Assembly (NCBI RefSeq): GCF_007754155.1
Contig: NZ_CP037423.1
Location: 9,234,938 to 9,298,937 of the forward strand
Direction of reading: 5' to 3'
DNA from: Stieleria neptunia
GTDB taxonomy: Bacteria; Planctomycetota; Planctomycetia; Pirellulales; Pirellulaceae
DNA length: 64,000 nt
The stretch's first letter is position 1. The number at the start of each line of letters is the position of its first letter. The notes beneath the pieces were generated by a model. That model was not told the DNA's origin. It worked only from the letters and a program-made list of their open reading frames with translations, and made no database searches. This document shows, in pieces, positions 1-9,900 of the stretch. The position numbers were made by a program, and so were the translations under genes.

Positions 1-405
1 GCTGAATCCAGCGAGGGAACGACACGCCAACTCTACAACGCGTTCCTGGACTTCGAATCCGAGTCCACAGCATGGCGACAAGACGAACGTCCCTACGAGC
101 AAAAGGGACCGCCGCCGACGCTGCCGGACTACCTCATGCCGCTCCTGCCCGAACTCGGGTACCTGCACCCCAACCATCCGCTCCGCGCGACCAGCGTCAA
201 CGTCGACGCGTACCAATGGACCCCGGACGCCGCAGACACCGCGTTCGCCGAGACCTTTCCCCTGGAACAGGACGGCCGATCACGCGTCTACCTGCAACTC
301 ACCCCCACCCGCGACGCCGCCGCCGCTTACGCCACCGTCCACGCCTGGCTGAAAAACCAAGGCATCGAAACCGTTGTCTGGAGCTACGAGACGGTGGTGG
401 AGTGA
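1..405 (+). CDS. C-terminal part of a protein of unknown function (5' end outside window)
   Basis: Frame 1 is open from the first base of the window to the TGA at 403-405, giving 134 residues with no start needed inside the window. The product is acidic and has no membrane segment in the visible part. It ends in a regular-looking alpha/beta stretch (YLQLTPTRDAAAAYATVHAW near the end). I do not recognise the family. The ATG at 136 in the same frame could be an internal start, but the reading frame upstream of it has the same codon character, so a truncated longer gene is more likely. A heptamer tandem repeat begins 15 bases after the stop codon. Confidence 0.7.
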   Translation, partial: AESSEGTTRQLYNAFLDFESESTAWRQDERPYEQKGPPPTLPDYLMPLLPELGYLHPNHPLRATSVNVDAYQWTPDAADTAFAETFPLEQDGRSRVYLQLTPTRDAAAAYATVHAWLKNQGIETVVWSYETVVE

Positions 406-420
406 GTGGCAGCTCGTGAG

Positions 421-574
421 GTTCCAGGTTCCAGGTTCCAGGTTCCAGGTTCCAGGTTCCAGGTTCCAGGTTCCAGGTTCCAGGTTCCAGGTTTGAGGTT
501 TGAGGTTTGAGGTTTGAGGTTTGAGGTTCCAGGTTCCAGGTTCCAGGTTCCAGGTTTGAGATTGGAGATTGGAG
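421..574. repeat. Heptamer tandem repeat, 22 units in register
   Basis: Exactly 22 consecutive 7-bp units fill this stretch. The main unit is GTTCCAG; a block of GTTTGAG units lies in the middle, and the last two units are ATTGGAG. The consensus is close to RTTYSAR. It begins 15 bases after the stop of the first gene. Small reading frames through it (on both strands) are 7-residue-periodic artefacts, not genes. Confidence 0.95.
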
Positions 575-817
575 CCGCCACCCGCCTCATGCTCCACATT
601 TTCCTGTCACCCATTTTCTTGTCTGCTCTTTCCCCACGGCCATTTTTCTTCCCCCCCTTTTTCCTGCCATCTCCCGCCCCGTCCTCTCCTCCTCTTTGCT
701 AGCAAAACTCTCTTTGCTTGAATCGCTGCGGTTCGTCGAACCGATCTACCCCTGTCCCCGGCCCGACACCTAGAATCTCGGGTGAACTGTCGCCACCAAA
801 GGGGATTGCATGGATGC
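575..817. other. Pyrimidine-rich non-coding stretch after the heptamer tract
   Basis: There is no supported gene here. About 598-690 the plus strand is rich in C and T and carries repeated motifs of the form CATTTTCC and CATTTTTCTTCC. A very similar tail follows the other heptamer tract (29247-29300), so the two form one composite repeat type. The A/G run AAAGGGG at about 798-804 may act as a weak ribosome site for the next gene. Confidence 0.5.
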
Positions 818-2104
818 ATGAACGGACCCAGCGAGCCGTTGCTCGGTTGTTGTTCGTTTTCTGCTGCGCGGTCCCGTCCGATCGTCTTCCTCTCGATCCT
901 GGTGACCTGGACGTCGTGGTACCAGTCCCGCAAGTTGGCCGAGTTGACTCACCACCTTGGCTTGCAAACGGGATTGGTGTTTCAAGTCGACCGTTGCCAG
1001 CGGATCGCCCCGGGCAAGTATGTGTTGGAGAACGTGCGGGTCAGCGATCCGGATACGCGTCAACATGTCGTGACGGTTCGATTGATCGATTACTTTCACG
1101 GCAGCGATCGCGTGTCGATGTGGCTGCATCAACCGGAATTTCAGTCGGCCGGTCTGGGCCATGCTTGGACGATGCTGCATGACCGTCTGATCAGCCGTCC
1201 GGCGCAGACGGTGCTACCGATTCGGATCGACGCGACGGACGTCAGCATTCTCAGCCGCGCCGGATCGATGCCGCCGATGGACGTTTCGGCAACGATCACC
1301 CCGGAAGGCGAGAGCGTGCGGCTGATCGCCCGGGCGGAGAATTCCGCCCGCAAGATCGGCCCGCGAATCCGGGTCGAACTGTTTCGCGATCGTGACCGCG
1401 AGGTTCCGGCGACCGAATTGGTACTGTCGACCGACGGTACCGCCCTGCCCTGCTCGGCGCTGGCCGAGTACGCGCCGGCGATCGAGCACCTCGGTCCGAC
1501 GGCAGAATTCAGCGGCGTGATCGCCTGCCGGCAAACAGCCCATGGCTGGTCGTATGACCTGGGTTCGTCTTCATTGACAAAGCTCAGCCTGAACGACTTG
1601 ACCGACCATCTTCCGCACCGGGTGATCGGCCAAGCGGAATTGCATTTCCGTCGTTGCGTGATCCACCCGGGCGAATCGGTGAATCTGAACGGCACGTTGA
1701 AATCGACCAAGCCCGCAAACCTGCGGATCAAAACCCCGCTGCTGACGGCAATGCGGGACCACTTGGCGATGGCGGTCGACGAGCGAGAGTTAGTTCCCAA
1801 TCCGAACGGCATCGAATGCGAGCTGGCGCTCGATTTCGACATTCGCGATGAAACGATGACGCTGACCGGCATCGGAGACAACGTCGTGCTGTATTCGCGA
1901 GGCCGCCCGATCGCCGCGCCGCCGGCCCAGCGGATCGATGCCGCCCGGATCACTGCGATGCTGGCACCGCCGAGTCGCTGGATGGCGGCCTGGAACTCGG
2001 TCCTGTTACCGTCCTCACCGGCCGCCGCCTCCGACGGCCTCCCCTCGGCGGCGTTTCGCAACGTCCGAAACCTCGACGGCGACGCCTCGATCCGTCAGCG
2101 GTAG
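818..2104 (+). CDS. Membrane-anchored protein of unknown function
   Basis: The product has 428 residues if started at ATG 818. A GTG at 782 in the same frame would add 12 residues. A single hydrophobic segment near residues 20-34 (around PIVFLSILVTW) suggests an N-terminal signal anchor with the remainder outside the cytoplasm. The body is rich in beta-type sequence, with no Cys cluster, nucleotide-binding loop or catalytic motif that I recognise. The C-terminal 40 residues are low-complexity Ala/Pro/Ser. It stands alone on the plus strand, followed by about 1 kb of repeats. The function is unknown; the gene call rests on a long open frame with codon use like its neighbours and no competing plausible frame. 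Confidence 0.75.
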   Translation: MNGPSEPLLGCCSFSAARSRPIVFLSILVTWTSWYQSRKLAELTHHLGLQTGLVFQVDRCQRIAPGKYVLENVRVSDPDTRQHVVTVRLIDYFHGSDRVSMWLHQPEFQSAGLGHAWTMLHDRLISRPAQTVLPIRIDATDVSILSRAGSMPPMDVSATITPEGESVRLIARAENSARKIGPRIRVELFRDRDREVPATELVLSTDGTALPCSALAEYAPAIEHLGPTAEFSGVIACRQTAHGWSYDLGSSSLTKLSLNDLTDHLPHRVIGQAELHFRRCVIHPGESVNLNGTLKSTKPANLRIKTPLLTAMRDHLAMAVDERELVPNPNGIECELALDFDIRDETMTLTGIGDNVVLYSRGRPIAAPPAQRIDAARITAMLAPPSRWMAAWNSVLLPSSPAAASDGLPSAAFRNVRNLDGDASIRQR

Positions 2105-2165
2105 AGACGCCCGGCGTCCACGGTATCTCTGGGGATCTCGATTGTGCCGGCAGCCTTTGGCAACC

Positions 2166-2294
2166 GATCTAGATTCTCTCCCTCTGGGAGAGACGGCGTT
2201 TGCGCAGCAAGCAAATGCCAGAGAGGGCCCACGCCGCGAGCGTCTGGGCGCCTTCCGCGACGATCAAATCCGCCACGTCTACAATTGACATCCC
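2166..2294 (-). repeat. Dispersed repeat family R1, copy B (uninterrupted)
   Basis: Read on the minus strand, this stretch matches 40217-40340 and 49488-49700. Shared blocks are GGAYGTYRATTGTAGA, TTGATCGTNGCGGAAG, GGCCCTCTCTGGC and GCAAACGCCGTCTCTCCC. It ends in a hairpin with arms TCTCTCCC and GGGAGAGA around a 3-nt spacer. This copy has no insertion at the CCCAGAGGG site, which is occupied in the 40.3-kb copy. Confidence 0.85.
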
Positions 2295-2362
2295 GGAGGG
2301 ATCACAGCGAGTAGCCGGAGGTCAGCGCAGCGCCACCTCCGGATGGCTTTCGCTCTAAAGGT

Positions 2363-2565
2363 GTTAGCGGAACGGCACGAGCGGGCTGTCGATTTAGTCG
2401 GGATCTGCTGAGTCAATGGTGAGCCGCTGGCCGTAAGGCCTCGGGCAGCGTCGCAATGCCCGGCCGCTTACGCGTCGCGGCTCACAAAATCGACAGCCCG
2501 CGAGCCCTCCGGTTGCGCTTCAAAAATACCGTGAAAGACCGGAGGGCTCGCGCCCTACCGCTAAC
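2363..2565. repeat. Palindromic repeat R2 (80 bp) split by a 119-bp element
   Basis: The outer ends are GTTAGCGG (2363-2370) and CCGCTAAC (2558-2565). Without the 119-bp insert and its 4-bp duplication, the host is 80 bp with long complementary arms; for example CGAGCCCTCCGGT at 2501 pairs with ACCGGAGGGCTCG. A second copy, in the opposite orientation and the same total length, lies at 20518-20720. Confidence 0.85.
2382..2500 (+). mobile_element. Palindromic miniature element P119, copy 1
   Basis: This is a 119-bp non-coding element. Its termini CGGGCTGTCGATTT and AAATCGACAGCCCG are perfectly complementary. A 67-bp imperfect palindrome (2419-2485) begins GTGAGCCGC and ends GCGGCTCAC, and a 23-bp unpaired stretch on the left gives it an orientation. 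It is flanked by CGAG on both sides (2378-2381 and 2501-2504), which looks like a target duplication. Other copies are at 16675, 20583 and 49538. It has no open frame of its own, so any transposition would need a transposase supplied from elsewhere. Confidence 0.9.
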
Positions 2566-3115
2566 AAAAACACCCCGCTTGGCGTCAAAGTAGATGGCAT
2601 TGGGCTGACACCACCGGCAGACACTCTACCGGCCCTCCGGGCCTGCAAGACATCGCAAGTCAATTGAGTGCCTCCCACTGATTAGATAGCAGCCGCCTTG
2701 CCCATCGATTGCGGAGGCATGCAGTGGGTGGCACGAGCCCGAACCTGAGACGGGGATGGCAGCACGATCAGGGGCAGAATGATGGAGTAGCCGTCTGATC
2801 CTGGGTCTACGATCGGAGCGGCCGGGACATCATTGTCGCCCCGTATCATTCTGCCACTTCAAACCATTCTGTCATCCCGCTATCACGCATGGCGCGCTGC
2901 AACTCGTTTTCCGGGTCGCGGACCACCAGGTTGCGTTCGCACTTGAGCCTCCCGCTTGCCCCCATCGTACGGTCATCCCTGCGCCGTAGGATCCCGGAGA
3001 GCGGCCGATCACCGACCGACATCGCCCGTTCGAATGCGCGACGGGGCGACACCCATTCGTTTGCTGCTATAAAACGAATCCACTCTCTCGACCTTCACGC
3101 TGGGAACCTTGTGCG
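2566..3115. other. 550-bp stretch without a supported gene upstream of putA
   Basis: No reading frame here has convincing start context or codon pattern. A short echo of the sequence that also follows the R2 palindrome at 20.7 kb (CAAAGTA then a GGGC motif) is seen at about 2586-2612. The stretch presumably includes the promoter of the proline gene, but I cannot place one. No Shine-Dalgarno sequence is evident before the ATG at 3116. Confidence 0.5.
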
Positions 3116-6100
3116 ATGAGTGACACCCCGCTGGACCTTGCCTCGCTGCTGGCGATCGCAGACGACCACTTCGACGACGATGCCGATGCGGCGATTGAGA
3201 TCGCCAAGGCGCTGCTGCAGCGATCGCGTGCCCTACAAACCCCTCAGGAACGTCATCAACAAGCCGAATTGGATCGGATGATCAGTCGCCCCGGTGACAA
3301 AGCAACGCTGGTCGAGATGACCGACCAGGCGTTTCGCACGCACAGCCCCGCACGTGTGGCCGATCAGTTGACCCACATCTTGGACGTCCAGGGTGTGCCG
3401 CGTTTTTTCAGTCCGCTGGAACAAACCATGCTCCGCGGGTTCCAAACCTTCGGCGGCTATCTGCCCGGCGTCGCGGTGCCGCTGGTCAAGGACAAGATGC
3501 GGCAGGAAACGGCCAACGTGATCCTGCCGGCGGAGGAGCAACCGCTGCGCGAGCACTTGGCCGCGCGTCAGGATTCCGGCGTGCTGATGAACGTCAATTT
3601 TTTGGGTGAGTCGTTGTTGGGGGAAGACGACGCCAACGCCAGGCTGCAAAACTATCTGCGCGCGTTGCAGATCCCCGAGATCGCTTGCATCAGCGTCAAA
3701 CTCTCGACCCTGTTGAGCCAAATTTCGACGATCGCACGTCGCCACACCGTCGCGGTCGTGTCGGATCGACTGGAGTTGCTGTATCGCGCCGCGGCGCGGG
3801 AACGATTCACCCGCGCCGACGGAACCGTCAGTTCCAAGTTCGTCTATCTGGACATGGAGGAATACCGCGACCTGCATCTGACCGCCGACGCGTTCACCGA
3901 AACACTCGCCCGCCCGGGGCTGGAACAGGTGCGTGCCGGCATCGCCCTGCAAGCCTACATCCCCGATTCCTTCAACGTGCTGACCAACCTGATCGAGTGG
4001 TCGGCCGAACGGGTTCGCAGTGGTGGCGTTCCGATTACCGTGCGACTGGTCAAGGGTGCCAACATGGAAATGGAACGCGTCGAAGCGTCCGTGGGCGGAT
4101 GGCCACAGACCCCTTACACGCAGAAGACGCAGACCGACGCGAACTTTAAACGCATGCTGCGCTCGATGATCCGAGCCGCCGCCGAAGGCCATCTGATCAT
4201 CGGTGTCGCCTCGCACAACCTGTTCGACATTGCCCTGGCGATGCGCTGGGGTTACCGCACCAAACGACGCGGTGTCGAGACAAACCACGCGTTGCAAGCG
4301 ACGGTGTTGGACCGGATGCAATTCGAAATGCTCGAAGGGATGGCCAATCATCAGCGCCGCGCCCTGTTTGAATCCGCTCCCCGAATGCTGCTTTATGCCC
4401 CTGCCTGTCGCCGCGAAGATTTCATCAACGCGATCGGCTACCTGATCCGCCGTTTGGATGAGAACACAGGCAACGACAACTTCTTGCGTTATTCGTTCCG
4501 GCTTTCACCCGACTCCGACACTTGGAACCGGCTTGCCGAAGGCTTTCGCGAATCACTGGCAATGATCGACAGCGTTGCGAAGGTTCCTCGTCGGACCCAA
4601 GACCGACGAACGCCCCCCGGCCAACCGGCGGCCGCGTCGAATTGGAGGTCCTACGTCAACGAACCGGACACCGATTGGGCGCTGACCCAGCACAGCGAGT
4701 GGGCCGAATCGATCGTGGACCAATGGAAGCCGCGCTGCGACGATGCCGCCGAACACGTCCCGCTCCGCGTGGCCGGCCAGACCCGCGCGCCAGATGCAAC
4801 GCCCGGTTCAACCGACGCTCCCCACGGTCGTGTGCTGCGCGAATCCATGGACCCGTCGCGACCCGGTCACGTGGCCTGCCGGTTTACCGAAGCGACGGCG
4901 CAAGATGTCGACGATGCGATCGGCTGCGCCAGCGACGATCCGGCCGATTGGCGACAGATGTCTTGGGACGCTCGCTACGAACTGTTTCGCAAGGCCGCGC
5001 AGAACATGCGAGCGCGGCGCGGTGAACTGATCGGCGCAATGATGATCGATGGCGGAAAATTAATCTCCGAAGCCGATCCGGAAGTCAGCGAGGCGATCGA
5101 TTTCACCGAATTTTACCCGTTGACCGTCCGGCCTTACCTCCAGCGCGCCGGACAACAAAGCAGCCCGTTTTCGGCCTCGCCGCGCGGGACCGTCGCCGTG
5201 ATCAGTCCTTGGAATTTCCCACTGGCAATCCCCTGTGGCGGCGTCGTTGCGGCACTCGCAGCGGGCAACACCGTGATATTAAAACCCGCCAGCAATACCG
5301 TTTTGCCGGCTTACCGACTGGCGAAGTGTTTTTGGGACGCCGGTGTTCCCGAAACCGCGCTGCAACTGGTCCCGTGTAGCGGCTCCGGTGCGGGCAAACG
5401 GTTGGTCGACGATCCGCGAATCGACGCGGTGATCCTGACCGGCGGCACCGAGACGGCGCAAACGATGCTGCGTCAGCGGCCCGAATTGCAGCTGATCGCG
5501 GAGACCGGCGGCAAGAACGCGACGATCGTGACCTCGCTGTCGGATCGCGACCTGGCAATCAAACATCTCTTGCACAGCGCCTTCAGTCACTCGGGTCAAA
5601 AATGCAGCGCGACGTCGTTGCTGTTGCTCGATCAAGAACTCTACAACGATGCCGACTTTCGAAACACGCTGGCCGATGCCGCCGAAAGCTTGCCGGTCGG
5701 TTCGGCCTGGGACCTGTCCTCACGTGTCGGTCCCTTGATTCGCCCACCCAGCGGCGTGCTGGAACAAGGCATCAAGGAATTGGAATCCGGTGAAGAGTGG
5801 CTGGTGATGCCACGCCGGGTCGGCGACAACCGCCAGTTATATCGACCGGGAATCAAATGGAACGTGCGGCGTGGAAGTTTTACGCATCGCACCGAATTGT
5901 TCGGTCCCGTGCTGGGCGTGATGTCCTTCACCCGACTTGAAGAAGCGATCGAGATGGTCAATGCGACCGGCTACGGTCTGACCAGCGGGCTGGAGAGTTT
6001 GGACGACCGTGAGCAACGGCTTTGGCGAGACAACATCCGCGCCGGCAACTTGTACATCAACCGTCCCACGACGGGCGCCATCGTCTTGCGACAACCCTTC

Positions 6101-6871
6101 GGCGGAATCGGCAGCAGCGGTTATGGCCCCGGCGCCAAAGCCGGTGGCCCGCACTACGTGCTGCCGCTGATGCGATTCGAAAACACCGACTCCACACCGC
6201 CAAGCGAGGATCAGCACGACGACGCGAAGCCGACGATGGCTTCCGAAACCACGTCGGTCGACGACGCTTTCAATGCGATCGCCGCGCCCGATGCAGGCGT
6301 GACCGACATCGACCGTGTGACGCGATTCGCAACGTCCGCCAAACGGGTCGCCGGGCAGTTGACCGGAGCGATGCACGATCACGTGCGATTGGTCGGCCAA
6401 GACAATTGGCGGCGTTATCTACCGGTGGGACAACTTCGCGTCCGGCTGCAGGGAGACGCAACCGCAGACGACTTGGCCGTTTCCATGCTGGCCGCGGCGG
6501 CGGCGAATTGTCCGGTGACCTACTCGCTGTGCGACGAATCCTCCGATTTGGTCCCAACCTTGGAAACCATTTCCGAACACCTGATCGAGAACGCCGTCAC
6601 GCCGTGGCGATGCGAATGGGTGCAAGAATCCGATGAGGCGTTGGCGGAAGAAATCTCCGACGGCCGCGTCGATCGTCTCCGCTTGTTGACCGCGACGAAG
6701 CAACTGCCGTCACTCGTGCACGACGCCTGCCGACAGGCATTCATCAGCATCCTCGCGGAAACGGTGGTCGATGATGCGGAGATTGAGATGCTGCGTTACC
6801 TCAACGAACAATCGATCTCCCACGACTACCACCGCTACGGCAACCTCGGCCGCCGACAACCGGTGGCGTAA
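3116..6871 (+). CDS. putA: Bifunctional proline dehydrogenase / L-glutamate-gamma-semialdehyde dehydrogenase (PutA type)
   Basis: This enzyme oxidises proline to glutamate in two steps. The flavin proline dehydrogenase barrel covers about residues 90-480 (RLVKGANMEMERVEA, then a conserved SHNLFDIA). The NAD-dependent aldehyde dehydrogenase follows at about 570-1030, with the general-base Glu796 in AETGGKNA and the catalytic Cys830 in SGQKCSAT. There is no N-terminal ribbon-helix-helix domain as in the autoregulatory enterobacterial PutA, so this one should be purely enzymatic. About 200 residues beyond the dehydrogenase (roughly 1045-1251) resemble the C-terminal extension of long PutA proteins. 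At 1251 residues it is long for the family. The stop codon lies inside a dispersed repeat unit that starts at 6863. Confidence 0.93.
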   Translation: MSDTPLDLASLLAIADDHFDDDADAAIEIAKALLQRSRALQTPQERHQQAELDRMISRPGDKATLVEMTDQAFRTHSPARVADQLTHILDVQGVPRFFSPLEQTMLRGFQTFGGYLPGVAVPLVKDKMRQETANVILPAEEQPLREHLAARQDSGVLMNVNFLGESLLGEDDANARLQNYLRALQIPEIACISVKLSTLLSQISTIARRHTVAVVSDRLELLYRAAARERFTRADGTVSSKFVYLDMEEYRDLHLTADAFTETLARPGLEQVRAGIALQAYIPDSFNVLTNLIEWSAERVRSGGVPITVRLVKGANMEMERVEASVGGWPQTPYTQKTQTDANFKRMLRSMIRAAAEGHLIIGVASHNLFDIALAMRWGYRTKRRGVETNHALQATVLDRMQFEMLEGMANHQRRALFESAPRMLLYAPACRREDFINAIGYLIRRLDENTGNDNFLRYSFRLSPDSDTWNRLAEGFRESLAMIDSVAKVPRRTQDRRTPPGQPAAASNWRSYVNEPDTDWALTQHSEWAESIVDQWKPRCDDAAEHVPLRVAGQTRAPDATPGSTDAPHGRVLRESMDPSRPGHVACRFTEATAQDVDDAIGCASDDPADWRQMSWDARYELFRKAAQNMRARRGELIGAMMIDGGKLISEADPEVSEAIDFTEFYPLTVRPYLQRAGQQSSPFSASPRGTVAVISPWNFPLAIPCGGVVAALAAGNTVILKPASNTVLPAYRLAKCFWDAGVPETALQLVPCSGSGAGKRLVDDPRIDAVILTGGTETAQTMLRQRPELQLIAETGGKNATIVTSLSDRDLAIKHLLHSAFSHSGQKCSATSLLLLDQELYNDADFRNTLADAAESLPVGSAWDLSSRVGPLIRPPSGVLEQGIKELESGEEWLVMPRRVGDNRQLYRPGIKWNVRRGSFTHRTELFGPVLGVMSFTRLEEAIEMVNATGYGLTSGLESLDDREQRLWRDNIRAGNLYINRPTTGAIVLRQPFGGIGSSGYGPGAKAGGPHYVLPLMRFENTDSTPPSEDQHDDAKPTMASETTSVDDAFNAIAAPDAGVTDIDRVTRFATSAKRVAGQLTGAMHDHVRLVGQDNWRRYLPVGQLRVRLQGDATADDLAVSMLAAAAANCPVTYSLCDESSDLVPTLETISEHLIENAVTPWRCEWVQESDEALAEEISDGRVDRLRLLTATKQLPSLVHDACRQAFISILAETVVDDAEIEMLRYLNEQSISHDYHRYGNLGRRQPVA

Positions 6872-6914
6872 GCTTCCAGCTTGCGATCCGTGGCGTAAGC
6901 TTCCAGCTTGCGAT
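6863..6914. repeat. Two tandem 27-bp units of repeat R3 overlapping the putA stop
   Basis: The units start at 6863 and 6890 with GTGGCGTAAGCTTCCAGC. Each contains AAGCT and AGCTT arms around a TCC spacer. The TAA of the first unit is the putA stop codon. The same unit is found twice at 24201-24252. The bases that follow (6930-6950) hold another small inverted repeat, AGAGTGC with GCACTCT. Confidence 0.9.
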
Positions 6915-6967
6915 GGGACTACCTGGCAAACAGAGTGCTGACGCACTCTGGATGGCAAGCAGGATGC

Positions 6968-9900
6968 TTACCCCACTTTGCGCCATGCAAACAAACCCGC
7001 GATCAAAAACGCGAACTGCGTCGCCATGAAGATCGTCAGCCACATCAGCACACCCTGGGTGAAGCCGTAGCTGTGCAATCCGATCCCCAGTTCGTTGGTC
7101 CCGAACCAGCTCCACGCGGTGACGATGTTCCCGCCGATGGAGAGGATCGCAAAGCCACGCGCCTTGACCATGCCGTCCCAGCGGGCGTGCAGCATCAACG
7201 CGTTCCAAATCACGATCAGCAATGCGCCGTTTTCTTTTGGGTCCCAGCCCCAGAACCGGCCCCAACTGTCATCGGCCCACAACCCGCCGAGGATGGTTCC
7301 GACGGTGCTGAACAGAATCCCGAAGCACGCCGCGCCATAGATCATGCGGTACAGCGAACGCCCGGCGCGTTCTTCGGCGCCGATCCAGTTACTGATCAGA
7401 TAGCCGATCCCCAGCATGCCCGCCACCATCGTGGCGACGTAGCCCAGCGAAACGCTGATCACGTGGGTCGCCAACCAAAACTGGGTATCCAACACGGCTT
7501 GCAAGACAGGCATCGTGTCGCCACTGCTGAGTCCTCTGGCGACCAACAGGGAAAGTGTTCCGGCGGTCGCGGCGACCAGGTTCCCGAATCCCAATCGGAA
7601 GATTCGATCGATCACCAGACCGCCCAAGACGGCGGCCCAACCGATGAACACGGCGGAGGAGTAAATGTTAATGACCGGCGCCCGACCGGTGATATAGATC
7701 CGGCTCAGGATCGCGACCGAGTGAATCAGTGCCGCGACCAGTAACACGCCCCACGTCGCGTTCCTCAAGCGGTGGTCGCCGATCGCCAAGAACAGCAACG
7801 CCATGATCATTCCGCCGATATACAAGATGGTCGAGCGGACCTCCGGTGAATTGGATTCCATCCAACGTTCCAGGGCGACTTTCTTGGCAGTCAGTCCGGG
7901 AATCGGATACGCGGCCGAGAGCGCCAGCTGGTCATCGACCGCTTGATTGAACGCTTCGTAATCTTTCTTCTCGTCGCTGTAGGACTCGATCATCCGGCTG
8001 AACGGATCCGAAGCCAGTTTGCGATCGGAGTCATCCGAAGGGCCCTTGGCGGCATCGGCGAAGAAGGCGGGTGCGAAGGCTGACCAATCGGGATCGCTGA
8101 CGGCGTCGGTCGCCTCGTCCTTTGTCGGGGGAACGATTCGTGCGGTCGGCATACTCTGGATCGACGCCATCCGCCGCTGCAATTCATCGATTGCGAATCG
8201 TCGCACCATCTCTTCGGTGATCCGTTCGGGCAAGTTGTCGGTCGGAATTTCCGGCGGACGCGGCAACTGGAATGCCTCGGCGGTCAACATGTATTGACGT
8301 GTTCGACGATCCAGCTCAAGCAGCTTCTTTTCCTTGAACGACAACGCCGCTTCGTCTTTGCCGCGGGCCGCCTTGATCAGCGCGTCGGCCTTGGGCCACT
8401 CGGCCAACAGTTCATCGAGCGAATACAGACGACTCTCTCGGCGATCCAATTTCAATTGGCTCCGCACCTCTTCCGCATCGACACGGAACATCGGCAAATA
8501 CTTCAGCGCCGGATCGTCGATCGCGACTTCCATCAACCACTGGATCGCGGGCATGGATTTCTTGTCGACGCGGCTCTTGATGGCCCCGGGAGCGTTTTCC
8601 ATCGGCAGCGATTCTTTGTTGCTGATCGCCTTGAGCGTCTGGCGGGCAAAGGCATCCAGCGGCAAGACCCGGCCGCCGAACTGCGCGGGGATTTTGCCGG
8701 CAGTGTAGAAGTCATAGCCCTTGTCACGCGAATCGGGTTTCAGCGACGTCATCGCCGCCGACCACGGGACCAACATCATCAAAGCCAGCACGGCGGCGAT
8801 GTTGAACGCGATCACGGCCGGTCGCGAGGAGGTCAGCACTTGTCGATCCTCTTGGCTCATCTCGGCCATCTCCTTGGCCCGTTCCCGTTCCCGACGTCCG
8901 ACGAATCGTTTGAGGGTTCCGGTAAAGTGGGCCAGCATGCCGAGCGCCATGATGCTGCAGGCGACATAGGGAATCAGCCAACCGCTGTTGCGCACCACTT
9001 GCAGTCCCGTCAGTTCTTTTCCGCCGGGCAGTGGCGTGTAACTGGACTGGAAGAACGTTTCGCCACGGTAACGAAGCGGGTTGTTCATCCAAACCCGCTC
9101 GCGACGATCTTCGCCGGTTTCGGGGTCGATGATGCGAATGTAGGAACTGTAGTCGCGTGGCGTTTCGGTGCCGCTGTAGTTGCGACGTTGCACGTCTTCC
9201 AAGTGAACCCAATACGGCTTCACCTCGCGGTGGTACTTCAGCCCGATCTGATACTCCGTCTCGTTGATCGTGACTTCGTCATAAACATCCTTGGCCGTTC
9301 CGCCCGGAATCAAGGTTTCTCGATCGGACAACATCTGGCTGACCAGATGGGTGCCCAACGACTCGCCGGTCTCCTTGTCGATCAATTCGATGTAGCCCGC
9401 CGCCACGTTGACTTCCCCATCCGTTCCGCCACGCTTGCGGGCTTCGACGGCCTGGACTTCTAACCCGACGCCCTTGGTTGCCGGATTGCCGGTCGGCTTG
9501 GGATTGATCAGGTCGGAGTTTTGATAGAACGCGACCACCTTGACATCGGCCGGCAACGCATCGTTGCGGATCAGTTCGCCGGTGGACAACGCCTGGTTGA
9601 TTTGCGGCCCGGGAATGGCCGTCACCATGTCTTCTTCTTCGCCGGGCACGATGAAGGTCAATTCCACCTTGTCCAGGTTGATCAGCGCGTTGGTCGATTC
9701 GCCTTCGACCAGACTGATCCGCTGTTCCAATTGCCGGTCACCGAAAGCGAATTGTCCGAACATCAACAGCCCGACGCCGAAGTGCAGCAACAGGTTTCCG
9801 CCCTGGCGTCCGAAGATCAACAAACACCCGACCAGCAAGATGACACCGGCACCGAGCCCCTTGGTCAATTGCCAAACGATCCGCAAGCCCGGATCACCGA

